The position numbers were made by a program, and so were the translations under genes. Below are positions 1 to 9,800 of a DNA stretch of 64,000 nucleotides, one piece after another (within the stretch, counting starts at the first letter, position 1; each line of letters begins with the position of its first letter). This DNA comes from Hemerocallis citrina (Eukaryota; Streptophyta; Magnoliopsida; Asparagales; Asphodelaceae): positions 31,580,289 to 31,644,288 of the forward strand of contig CM030365.1 in assembly GCA_017893485.1 (NCBI GenBank), read 5' to 3'. A model generated the notes under the pieces. It made no database searches. It saw only the letters and a list, made by a program, of their open reading frames with translations, and was not told the origin of the DNA.

Positions 1-533
1 ATCAGTATTATTATGTTTTATTTCTTTAATTTTCGTGTTCTTTTTTTAGTTTTGGGAATGAGTTTTAGGTTTTTGATGAAGTTAAATAATGAGACGGTCT
101 CGATCGAACTCAAGAACGTCACTGCTGTTCACGGAAGGTATCTCTCGCTTCTTTAGATTTTTTGATTTTTTATTAGCATTATTATGTTTTATTTCTTTAA
201 TTTTCGTGTTCTTTTTCCAGTTTTGGGATGAATTTTAGGGTTTTGATGAAGTTAAACAACGAGACGGTCTCGATTGAACTCAACCACGTCACTGCTGTTC
301 ACTGCAGGTACCTCCCTATCTTCTTTGATTTCTTGATTTTTAATAGTATTATTATGTTTTATTTCTTTAATTTTTGTGTTCCTTTTTTAGTTTTGAAGAT
401 GAGTTTGAGGTTTTTGATGAAGCTGGACGATAAGATGGTTTTGGTCGAACTCAAGAATGTCACTACTGCTCACAACACTATCATAGGTACCTTATCACCA
501 TTTCCCCCCTCTAATTTAGGATTTTGTAGTTAA
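1..533 (+). pseudogene. SmD1 snRNP core gene fragment, one exon in three tandem copies
   Basis: Three near-identical stretches at about 69-137, 239-307 and 410-486 translate to FLMKLNNETVSIELKN-like peptides followed by a V/T-rich VH segment. This is the N-terminal Sm1 strand of SmD1, a core protein of the spliceosomal snRNPs. Each copy is preceded by a T-rich tract ending in AG (or GAG) and followed by AG|GTAYC, so each looks like an exon with its own splice sites. The flanking intron text (tattatgttttatttcttt) is repeated too, giving a unit of about 170 bp. Copy 3 alone keeps the expected TIIG-like residues after the histidine but has diverged in the middle (LDDKMVLVEL). Family SmD1 proteins are about 115 residues. 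The rest of the Sm fold and the RG-rich tail are not seen here, so I read this as a duplicated gene fragment or a broken gene entering from the left. The true first exon (ATG plus a few codons) would lie outside the window. Confidence 0.8.
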
Positions 534-936
534 TATTTTTTGTTAGAATTTGTAGATAATCAGTGACTTATGAGTCTGTCAAACTTATTTTAGGCTGTGC
601 AATTTGCACAAGGTAATACTAGTCAGTAGATTATGGAATCAAGTCCTTTTTAATCAGTGCAAAATGTAGATTAATGTAATGAATACTGTAGTTAGATGTT
701 GGTAATTACTGGCTCTTTGGATTTTTTTTTTTAAAACTATGCTCTCTTTTTTCAAAACTATTTACAAAAAGATGGCATTTGTCAAATTTACTGCGCTCAG
801 AAACTCAACAACTATATTCGTTATTTTCAGTGACGAACTTAGTTATTTTGTATTCGTCATTAAAGCATAGCGAGTGTAGTGTTTTTTTTTGGTTTTTGGT
901 TTTTTTTTTTATGTGTGTGAGAAACTCACCATTCCA
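534..936. other. AT-rich sequence without a recognisable gene
   Basis: This stretch holds T-rich homopolymer runs and no reading frame that I recognise. It lies between the SmD1 exon copies and the left target duplication of the next retroelement, so it may be old intron or 3' flank of the SmD1 locus. Confidence 0.5.
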
Positions 937-2745
937 AATAACTAATTTAGTTAGTTGCAACGTTTCACCTAACAATATAACTTCTAATTGACTGTCAGGA
1001 AGCAAAAACCCCAAAATAAAAAACCCTAAAAAAGCCCGAGATCTGCTCGTGTTAGGGCGGTGGCTAGGCCCCGTCGCAAAATCGCCGTCGAGACCCCGGT
1101 ATGGTCGTGCTCCATCCGATCTCCAACCCTAATCCCGCCCCTGCCGACTCCAGCGACGATCTCGTCCCAGATCTTGGGTTGTCGAAGATGGTGCCAAATC
1201 TTGAGTTGTCGACGATCTCGTCACAGATCTAGGGTTGTCCGAGATCTTGGGTTGCCTTCGCAACCACGGGGACTACATCGACGACCCGGTCCTTGATGTC
1301 ATGCCATAGATCAACATCGATCTCTTCGCCGCTACTGATCTACCTCCGCCGTTACCAGCGATGGGTGGCCTCCTGCATCACAGCTCCGTCGTCCATCCAT
1401 CCGTTGCGCTGCTCCACTCATTACCTCTGCTACAGCGTCCTTCCTCCATCCACCCGTTGTGCTGCTCCAGCGTTACCGCTATTCCAATTTGCTCTTGGGC
1501 CTGGATGTTCTTCGCTGTCGCCACCATGTCCACGCTCTCGGGGCCAATCACAGCTATCTGAGGCTACAATTTGAATATTGAGGGATGGTAGTGCGTGTGA
1601 ATAAGCCAGGGTTTGCCTCTCTATCTGCGATGGTTGCAATGAAGAGAGAGTAAGTGAGGTATTATTAGGGGGGTGGAGGAGGTGTCTGAGCTGGATTTCA
1701 TTCGGTGTGAAGAATGAGGTGTAGTATAGTTGTGGGGCTAGGGCCCGAAGATGGGATCCCTCCATGATCGTTACTGCATAGGGTGAGACTTGGGCCCGCA
1801 GAAGGGGTCCCCCCATGAGGTGCACAGAGGAGAGATGTTTGTGTTTTTGGTCCGCAGTATAAGAGTCACACTCTGAACTCGACCTTCTTTAATCCGATGC
1901 CACAGATTTTGCAACAGCACCTCCACTACGCCCTCATCATTGACCCTGAAATCTACAATGTCCACCGCCCGCAGGAGCGAGGGGTGAAGGTGATTCTTCA
2001 GATTGGTTGTGATTTGGTTCGGTTTTACGTGCGAGAGAGAGTGAGAGAGTGAGAGAATGAAGATGTTGCTTCTCACTACTCTATGCAGGTGTCTGTTTGT
2101 GTTTGTGAGAAATCACCTGAGAGAGTATAATCATGAGCGATGTGAGTACCATCTTCATTGCTCTCTTAGACTGTGTCCGTGGTTAGGGTTAGTGAGAGTT
2201 TTGCTCAGTGAGAAATTGCTTGTGAGAGATAAAGCGTGAGACAGGTGAAGGTATTCTCTCTACGGCTCTACTTTGGTTGTGACTGGGCAGAGAGTGAGTA
2301 TGTTGGAGAGGGTGTAGGAGAGGGGGAGGAGAAGGTTGGGACCGGCGAATATCCAAATCCCACGTGATTCGCTTCAGGTGGGTGTGCGCGCGCCGTGGAG
2401 CCGGTGCACGAAGCTTACGTGACGCACATACAATTAGTTGGTACTCGCTATGTGATTGGGCCTAAGCTGGGGTCCAATACATTATTGGTGGAGGTCGGGG
2501 ACAAGTAGTTGCCGGTTCGTCCTAATTGTAGTTCTTAGTTTTTGTAGCCCACCTTATAAGGGTGTTAAAGTGAGCCATGATTGTATGTATTGATTATATT
2601 GCTTCATATTTTATTTTGTTGTCTATAGGTTATAATTTGTCCCAGTACTCTGGATTTGTTTGGTTAATTTTCATTAATGAAACAGGATGGCCTTATTCCA
2701 TATTTTCCTTAAAAAAAAATAAAAATAATAATAACTAATTTAGTT
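937..2745 (+). mobile_element. Non-autonomous LINE-like retroelement with 16-bp target duplication
   Basis: A 16-bp direct repeat, aataactaatttagtt, lies at 937-952 and 2730-2745 and brackets a body of about 1.78 kb. The right end of the body is A-rich (2711-2730). The 75 bp before it closely match the tail of the reverse-transcriptase LINE at 24.9-25.0 kb: both have tactctg, attaatgaaacagg, tggcc and ttttccttaaaa in order. A long target duplication plus an A-rich 3' end are marks of LINE-type retroposition. The body carries no reverse transcriptase. It starts with CT/GC-rich sequence around 1040-1580 and continues with GA-rich and TG-rich sequence. Small open frames in the GC-rich part have no family I recognise. 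I infer an internally deleted or non-autonomous partner of the LINE family. Confidence 0.75.
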
Positions 2746-2932
2746 CGAAATTTTCAAACATACTCCCGATTCCAATAGCAAGCTAAAGTTTCGGTTGACC
2801 AAAAAAGGCACAGAATTTTTTGTAAAAAAAACCTTTTTGCTATTCCTAGTTTTCTTACTTCCCAAGACAAACAAACCAAACCCAAAATAAACCGTTTGCG
2901 TAAACAAACCATCAACCCTAGGAAAAGAGCAC

Positions 2933-3220
2933 TTGTTACCAAACTGACCCACTTTTTGAAAGTATTTACCAAAATGACCCACTTCTGAAAGTATTGACCA
3001 AAACGACCCATTTGGTTTTCGATAAACCGAGTTTAGAGGTTTTTCGAAAACCGAGTGTTAGTCTTCGAAAAATCCAAGACTAACACTCGGTTTTCGAAAA
3101 ACCGAGTGAGTTTTATCTAAACTCGGTTTTTCGAAAATCGAGTAAGACAGTTTGGGAATTAAAAAAAAAATTAGGGCAGTTTGGAAAAAACTTTTAAAAA
3201 GTGGGACAGTTTGGGAAAAA
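2933..3220. repeat. Fold-back element (imperfect inverted repeat, about 290 bp)
   Basis: The left arm reads accaaactgacccacttttt, and the right arm ends aaaaagtgggacagtttggg, its imperfect reverse complement. The centre is a perfect 21-bp stem (3045-3065 paired with 3076-3096, loop of 10). Short motifs of the form ccgagt..ttcgaaaa recur several times within the arms in both orientations. It could be a MITE or a captured inverted repeat. I cannot define a target duplication. Confidence 0.7.
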
Positions 3221-3639
3221 ATTCGTTTGGTTGCACATAAAACTTTTCGAAAGTTGTAAGATTACTATAGAGAAAAGAAATATGTGGAAATGAGTTATGA
3301 AAAAGTGGTTTGGTTGGATGTACGTTTACTGTAGCTGCACTAGTTTTTCCTAAAAGATTAGGTTCGTTTGAGTTGTATGAGTACTGTAGCGAAATAAATT
3401 TTAAACAATTTTTAATTTTCTGTTTTATTTGAAATTAATCTCAATTAATTAGGATTTAAACTAATTAAACTAAATTTTCTTTTAAAAAAACGAAACTGAA
3501 AAAGTTTAGCTAAAAAGAACCGAACCAAAAAAAAAAACTGAAGTAAAAAAAATAAAATGAAACCAATGCTAAAAAAAACGAACCTAAAAAAACCCAAAAA
3601 AACCCGAAACTGAACCAAAGCTTAAAGCTTTAGCACTTA

Positions 3640-3850
3640 GTCCCACGTCGGCCAGGTGATGGAAATTTTTTTGGTTTAGATAAGAAATTGTAAATTATTT
3701 TTATGAACAAAGGAAAGTTTAGAGAGGGGAGGAGAGTGTGGCTTAATTTGTAAATTTAACAGTCTTGCTTCATTTTCGGCTTTGTTTTGAAATGTAGGGC
3801 TTTTTGTCCCACATCCGCCAAGGACAGAGAAGAACGTGAGTTTAAATAGA
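3640..3850 (+). promoter_or_regulatory. Two USE-like motifs (plant snRNA promoter element), one with TATA
   Basis: The plant snRNA upstream sequence element has the consensus RTCCCACATCG. Near matches occur at 3640-3650 (gtcccacgtcg) and 3806-3816 (gtcccacatcc). The second is followed about 25 bp later by tttaaata (3841-3848), close to the spacing known for Pol III type plant snRNA promoters. No U-snRNA sequence follows, so this is promoter-like sequence without a recognisable transcript. Confidence 0.35.
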
Positions 3851-3878
3851 ATTTCTTACATTCATAAAATGTCTTACA

Positions 3879-4023
3879 TCTCTACTACTATAATGGGAGA
3901 AGGTCTTAGTGTAATTTGTCCTTAATCCAACCCGTGCAACGCACGTGCTGGTAGAATTTTTTTTTTTTTGCCCTTTTCATTCTCCCAATTTTTCCCACGT
4001 GCACAGCACGTGTATAATACTAG
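3879..4023 (+). mobile_element. Miniature Helitron, 145 bp
   Basis: The element starts TCTCTACTACTATAAT, the plant Helitron 5' terminus, and ends in CTAG. Its 3' hairpin is a perfect 7-bp stem, CACGTGC-aca-GCACGTG at 3996-4012, and sits 11 nt from the last base, where Helitron hairpins are expected. It lies between A (3878) and T (4024) with no target duplication, as in Helitron insertion. A second palindromic stretch, cccgtgcaacgcacgtgc, lies inside. There is no coding capacity, so it would depend on a Rep-helicase supplied elsewhere. Confidence 0.85.
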
Positions 4024-5650
4024 TTCATAAAATGGCAAAGGCAGTTCAGAAGTGAGGGGGGAGAGAGAGAAATTTTAGAATAAATTAACCTGCTTGTTAT
4101 TAGACATACATTGCTACTCCATTAACCTGCTGGTTATTAGACACGTTATATTAACCTGCTTGTTATTAGACATACGATCATCTACAAGATATGCAATGTT
4201 TAATTATTTATTTGTTTATTCATAAATTTTTGAATAAATCGATCAGTAATATAGTATTAAACTCTTGATCTGTGATTAATGGCATGGTTTATATAATCTC
4301 ATGATTGTTGCTACTCCATGATCAAGTATCAACCATTATACAAAATCCCATTATTTAATCTCTCTATTTATATATCAACTCGACAGGATTAACCTCTCTA
4401 TTTATTTGGTTTCATTTCATGATCATGTTATATTGAAATTGTGTGAAGTCTTCCGCTTGATTTTAACAGCTTTAGGTTTAATTGTCTCTGTAAGTATACA
4501 TATATTTTTGTGTAGCTCTCTTTTGCAAATTTATTTTCCTCAACTCCTGCGCATCGAAAATGAGGAAAGTATATACTCTTTATGGAAGAGTAATGCTTTA
4601 GCCACTACCAATTTCACTAAATGTAGTGAAATTGGTAAAGGCTCTAGCATTACTCTTTATGGAAAACTTTGTTTCAACAAAAATTTGCATTCATGGATTG
4701 CAATTTGCAAGCCTTCTTTATTTGTTTATCATCTTTGTTACTTAAAATTTTGTAAACCCTAGTTTTTGTTCATGTTTATAATTGCTCTCAGAATTTCCCT
4801 GGGTTGAGATGCAATTTTGAAGGACTAATGGTTTACGGGTTTTGGGTTTTGGTTTTCGGATCCATGGCACACCCGAACCCGATCCGAATTCAAATTTAAT
4901 TCTTTAATTTTATTTTGATTTTTGATAATCATATTTTAGAACGTATTATGCAATTCAGTCCCTGCAAATAATAATTTTGCAAATTCTTCCATAATAGTAA
5001 GTTAACTGCACTGTTCCTTTTATCATAGTTCGATTGTGAGTGTTATTGCATGATCTTTTATACGCCTCTTCAATATATGAAACTTAAAAGATTGTATTAT
5101 GCCATGCTTAGAGAAAGAAGAGAATTAGATACTTGCAGCATAATACTCTTTAAAAAGTAAATAAGCACAGTTGTTAGTCGTTTCTGTTACTTTAGACTAC
5201 TTTTAGTTCAAGTAATGTTATAACTATTGTAGAAAATACAATCATCATTTGTGAAAAGTTTATGGTTCCTTACTGTAGCTTTAACTTTTTGTTTGTTTAC
5301 AACATGATCAGTTTAACTAGTTACACTTTGCCATTTAACAATGACAACAAAGTAGTTCTTCATATATTTGACGTTACCAATATGATATGTTCATCTCGGT
5401 TGTGCCTTTAAGAGCTATGTCTTTTGCCACATTAATAGTAAACTTATCCTTTTTAATTCTACTATGTATTGCTGGAACTCAGATGATTATTACCCTGTTA
5501 TACATGATATTGCATTGCTTTATTGATTCATGTTTTCTCGTAGTAGTACTTTGCAGTAAAGTCCAGAATATTTACATATTGTATGAAACATGTTTTAAGG
5601 TAAATTTGTGAGAAAAATTTCTTTCTAAAAATAAATGTCTAGTATTCCTG
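4024..5650. other. AT-rich sequence with short repeats and a hairpin; no clear gene
   Basis: A 20-bp phrase (aacctgcttgttattagac and variants) occurs three times at about 4088-4175. An almost perfect 31-bp inverted repeat with a 6-nt loop lies at 4588-4655. The frame through that hairpin reads ALATTNFTKCSEIGKG, which resembles the start of plant receptor-like kinase domains (AT.NF...IGKG), but it continues only briefly and has no other kinase motif. I do not call a gene. From about 4660 to 5650 I see only AT-rich sequence. Confidence 0.4.
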
Positions 5651-5679
5651 AATAAATTGATTAAAATTGCATTTTAGGA

Positions 5680-6010
5680 CACGGAACACATGGGAAAACT
5701 AAATAGAGACGGCTCATGTCCGATTGATAGTGCTACTACTTACACCATCCTTAAGAATATGTTTTTATGTTTCTCCAACATTAATTCTAGTTCGAACGTA
5801 ATATCCACGATAGCTGGTCATGTTCACATTGTTGAACGCTCCGGTAGAGCACATTTAATTTTACCCTATGGAACCCATTTACTTACTCAGAATGTCTAAC
5901 ACTCTTGAAATTCCAGAAGAAATTTACTAAGTTTTATGGACATAAGGGAAAACGGGTATCATATCGAAACCTTGAGCAAGGATGATAATGAATACATTTT
6001 TGTAACCTAT
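5680..6010 (+). pseudogene. Copia-type protease region, decayed
   Basis: The frame from about 5690 gives SCPIDSATTYTILKNM, then GHVHIVERSGRAHLILPYGT. A second block at about 5940-6000 reads ENGYHIETLSKDDNEYIF in other frames. These match the aspartic protease region of plant Ty1/Copia polyproteins, with DSA at the active-site position. The protease would cut the gag-pol polyprotein. Stops and frameshifts separate the blocks. It lies upstream of the gag-like block at 6430, the reverse of normal Copia order, so either the locus is rearranged or two Copia copies are mixed. Confidence 0.7.
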
Positions 6011-6429
6011 AGTATAGGGAACTAGAAGTTCAATCTAGAAAAGTTCTCCAGTTAGTCATTAGGGATCTACTTCACTGACATTAGGGTAGTCGAGTCACAT
6101 ACCATTTTGAGCTAGCAGCTCACTCTTAATCACTCCTAATGGTCATCTCCCAAGGAAAACTCATTATAAGACATTCAATCCTGAAGATCGATTCTAAATC
6201 ACCTTCTTTTTCTTTATAGGATTAAATGAGACATTTGTGGACCAACCTAATTTTCCCCTCTAGTAATGATCGACAAAACTCTCTCCATATTCCATGTCAC
6301 CAACGTACTACTGTAACAACAGTATAGAAAGCAGAATTTCTCTAAGATTTCTGAACTCATCTTCGTGCTGCTAGTTGCAGAGGAAAATAATAAAGTCCTC
6401 ATGATAAACCATAACGCTAACACTCCCTA

Positions 6430-6835
6430 AAGCGAATGCTAGTGATGAATATTTTGGATGTACAGGCAGAGGCATAGGACGTTCTGACAATGGTAGGGGA
6501 GGTGGTCGAGGTAGTCTTTCCAACAGAGGTGGCTACAAAGGAAGAGGGAAGCGCGGTAACCCCAGTAGGGGTAGACAGAATAAGCAGAAGAAGAATCAGA
6601 AGAAGCATCCTGAAAATCAAGGACAGCAACAACTCCCTTCAAGCGATAGAGGACCAAGTGATACATGCTTCAAGTGTGAGCGTGAAGGTCATTTGTCCCA
6701 CACTTGTTGTGCATCAAAGGAAGCAGTGGAAAAATATCAGAAAATCTAGAAGATTGAAGTAAACGTCTCACCCTTGATATAGACAATGATGACCTCCTTG
6801 GCGAGGATCTTGAAGAACAAGAAAACACAAACTTG
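6430..6835 (+). pseudogene. Copia gag C-terminus with RGG box and CCHC zinc knuckle
   Basis: The frame gives an arginine/glycine-rich run (GRGGGRG, GGYKGRGKRG) at about 6460-6570, a basic NKQKKNQKK stretch, and then CFKCEREGHLSHTC at 6665-6706. The last fits C-x2-C-x4-H-x4-C exactly. This is the nucleic-acid binding part of gag, which packages element RNA in virus-like particles. The frame stops at a TAG after KYQKI. The remaining EDLEEQENTNLTFA-like sequence continues in a shifted frame. Confidence 0.75.
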
Positions 6836-6847
6836 ACATTTGCAGGT

Positions 6848-6890
6848 TTTTTTTTGTTAGGGGGGGGGGGGGGTGGGGGGGGGGGGTGTT
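6848..6890. repeat. Poly-G tract
   Basis: A run of T is followed by a G run interrupted by single T bases (about 6860-6887). Several G runs of five or more could form a G-quadruplex on this strand. Its exact length is a likely sequencing weak point. Confidence 0.8.
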
Positions 6891-7139
6891 ATTAGTAGCT
6901 TAGTTTTTGCACTATTTGATATTGAGGCTTTATGGCTTATGTTAATATTTTTGAAACTATAATTTAGCACTTATGATTTGGGAACAATACTTAAATTAAG
7001 TATTACTTGATACTTAATTTAAGCATCAAGTAATACCATAAAATATCTAAAAATGCAATATTTAATCAATGGGGGTAAATTATGCATCAATAAATTTAGA
7101 AGAGACTGAGAAAGATGTAATGGTACCCAACAATAATGA
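6891..7139. other. AT-rich linker inside the Copia remnant
   Basis: No family-level coding similarity can be seen. Two short stretches repeat a tacttgat/ttaagtat motif in inverted form (about 6985-7040). Confidence 0.4.
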
Positions 7140-7513
7140 GAAATCTGTATTTTACGCATACTCAGGAGAAACTTAGAATCAAAAAGAATTTATCATGGAT
7201 GAAATTTTCTCATATGCAGTAGTAAATGAGATTAAAAAGGGTGATGAAAATGGGGATAGCACTGAACCGCGAACAACCTTGAATGTCGGAAGAGATAAGA
7301 TTGGCCAAAATGGAAGGATGTGATTCAAGCGGAATTAGGTTCCCTCACAAAATTTGGAATGTTTGGTCCTATAGTACAAATCACAAAAGGAATAAACTCA
7401 TTAGGTTTTAAACGGGTGTTTGTAAGAAATAAAAAGATTGAGATCACGGTCAGTTGCTCAAGAATTCCCACAAAGACCAGGAATAGATTATGAAGAAACA
7501 TATTCCCTAGTCA
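7140..7513 (+). pseudogene. Copia reverse transcriptase, N-terminal part, cut by insertion
   Basis: Blocks in several frames read DEIFSYAVVNEI (about 7198), GWVFVRN-like around 7410, VAQEFPQRPGIDYEETYS (about 7458-7505) and VIDC. The last two match the start of the Copia reverse transcriptase domain (ARLVAQGF.QRPGIDYEETYSPV). Copia RT makes cDNA from element RNA. The sequence breaks at 7518 and resumes at 21142 with an IITFR-like segment, so one reading frame was split by the 13.6-kb element between. Confidence 0.8.
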
Positions 7514-8012
7514 TAGACTGCAACGCCACGGATGTAGAACCCCGTATTTTCAAATATTATTTTAATTATTTGAAAATGAATTTAAATGATTTTCTGAGAA
7601 TTTAATTGATATTTTCTAAAAGATTTATCTTTTGTACACGTGCAAAACACGTGCAAACGACTTTTGAGATGTTTGAAAAAAATTAAGTTTTCCTTATGAA
7701 AAACCATTATTTATTATTTGAGAATTATTTAGTATTTTTCCAGATTTTTCTGAAATTAATTGTGCCTATTTGCAATTTTGAGAAAAGAGGACTTATTTGC
7801 AAAATTGACTTTTTAAGGGCTAAAATGCAAAATTGGCATTCTGGACGTTTTAAACAGTATTGGTTAAGATTTAGAAGTATATTTGACTATTAAATCCTAA
7901 TTTAAATGATTTTTATTGAATTTCCAAGGATAAGAACTATATATGTAAAATTATGTTTTGAAAGGACTATTTTGCAAATGTATTCCTAAACCCTAAAAAT
8001 GATATTTCCGGC

Positions 8013-8021
8013 CTATATAAG
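8013..8021 (+). promoter_or_regulatory. TATA box of the solo LTR
   Basis: ctatataag lies at the U3/R position expected for an LTR, followed by GC-richer sequence typical of a transcription start. Confidence 0.6.
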
Positions 8022-8794
8022 GGAGTTTGCAGCCGTCATTCGCTGCACAACTCAGATCTCATACTATTATTTTTCTTGGTGATAAAAGAGGATTTTGGAC
8101 CTCGCAAGAAGGAGATTGGATCTAGCAAAGGAAGGCTTTTGTGGATCTTCTTGCTTCTAAAGGTGAGTGATATGAACTTAGTTTTGTTAGTGTGTATGAT
8201 GGTGTGCTGTTTTGCTTGATGTATCCGTATCTTGTATGTGATCGATGCAATAGTCGTTATTCGTATTATGCATGAGAAATCCACGAATGTTTAGTAGATC
8301 TTGTTTAACAAATTCTTTATTGATCGAAAACATGTTAAGATTCAAGTATGGTTTGATCGGATGTATGAACATCTGGATCTGGTGTATATAATCAGATCTT
8401 GGTTATTTTTGGTGGAAGAATTAAGTATTAAGGAAACCCTAATGTAAGATTTAGGAATTTGAGAACAAGAGAATTGAGTTTTGAGTTATTGAATGATTGA
8501 ATAATGGATCCGCAATGAAGAAGTATTCGAGATTGTCATTTTACATGATTAAGAATTATTTTCATGAACAAGAACCTTTAGAAAACTCCAGTTTTGATCT
8601 TTGTATTCAGACCTAACTTATGCAAACTGTAGGCCGACAGTCGACTGGTCTACTATTCAGTCGACTGGTACGACCCAGCTGCTGTATCTTTAGTTTTTCT
8701 CGAAAATCCGTTCTGGACAGTCGACTTAAACCCTTCTCAGTCGACTGGTACACTTAGAATTTATTTTTCAAAGTTATCGTAGAATTTCTCTCGG

Positions 8795-9170
8795 GTAAGT
8801 CGACTTATGTTTTTATAAGTCGACTTATGTTCTTATAAGTCGACTTATGTCCCCTTTTAAGTCGACTTATGTTTTGATAAGTCTACTTATGATTTTTATA
8901 AGTCATCTTATGTTTTGATAAGTCTACTTATGATTTTTATAAGTCATCTTATGTTTTGATAAGTCTACTTATGATTTTTATAAGTCATCTTATGTTTTGA
9001 TAAGTCTACTTATGATTTTTATAAGTCATCTTATATTTTGATAAGTCTACTTATGATTTTTATAAGTCATCTTATGTTTTGATAAGTCTACTTATGATCT
9101 TTATAAGTCATCTTATATTATTGATAAGTCAACTTATGTTTTTATAAGTCATCTTATACTGTTAGCACTT
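8795..9170. repeat. 41-bp minisatellite built on AAGTCGACTTAT-type palindromes
   Basis: From about 8871 the phrase gttttgataagtctacttat, then gatttttataagtcatctta, repeats with a 41-bp period about seven times. It is preceded by four shorter units carrying the perfect palindrome ataagtcgacttat. Isolated GTCGAC sites recur on both sides (8640-8760, 9205-9305, 9925-9950). Confidence 0.9.
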
Positions 9171-9346
9171 GGATTGTTCTTGAGAAATGTTGATAATTGT
9201 CGCGGGTAAGTCGACTGATGGTTTTCTTGAGTCGACTTACTGCACTTGTTATAATCTTGGATATTGGTTCTCGGGGCAGTCGACTTACTATCGCATAAGT
9301 CGACTGGTTCTGATGAGTTTTCATAATCTTGAGTGTTCCTTCAGTC

Positions 9347-9800
9347 TTTAGTTTGGTTGTAGATGAATATATTCGTCGGTGTAAGAGTCACTATTAGTGA
9401 TTGCATACCGGGTATGTATTCGATCTATACTATCTTTAGTTTGTTTGTAGATGAATATATTCGTCGGTGTAAGAGTCACTATTAGTGATTGCATACCGGG
9501 TATGTATTCGATCTATACTATCTTTAGTTTGTTTGTAGATGAATATATTCGTCGGTGTAAGAGTCACTATTAGTGATTGCATACCGGGTATGTATTCGAT
9601 CTATACTATCTTTAGTTTGTTTGTAGATGAATATATTCGTCGGTGTAAGAGTCACTATTAGTGATTGCATACCGGGTATGTATTCGATCTATACCATCTT
9701 TAGTTTGTTTGTAGATGAATATGTTCGTCGGTGTAAGAGTCACTATTAGTGATTGCATACCGGGTATGTATTCGATCTATATTATCTTTAGTTTTTGTAG
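9347..9800. repeat. 88-bp tandem repeat, five copies plus partial
   Basis: The block agatgaatatattcgtcgg...gcataccgggtatgtattcg starts at 9361, 9449, 9537, 9625 and 9713. Copies are almost identical, with only a few substitutions in the last. A degenerate sixth copy follows to about 9835. Confidence 0.95.

Noticed and set aside
1060..1825. Open frames in the GC-rich head of the LINE-tailed element
   Set aside because: They overlap in several frames on both strands, have skewed composition and match no family.
6490..6762. 90-codon frame starting MVGEVVEV
   Set aside because: It is a shifted reading of the gag RGG/zinc-knuckle region. The other frame carries the recognisable motif.
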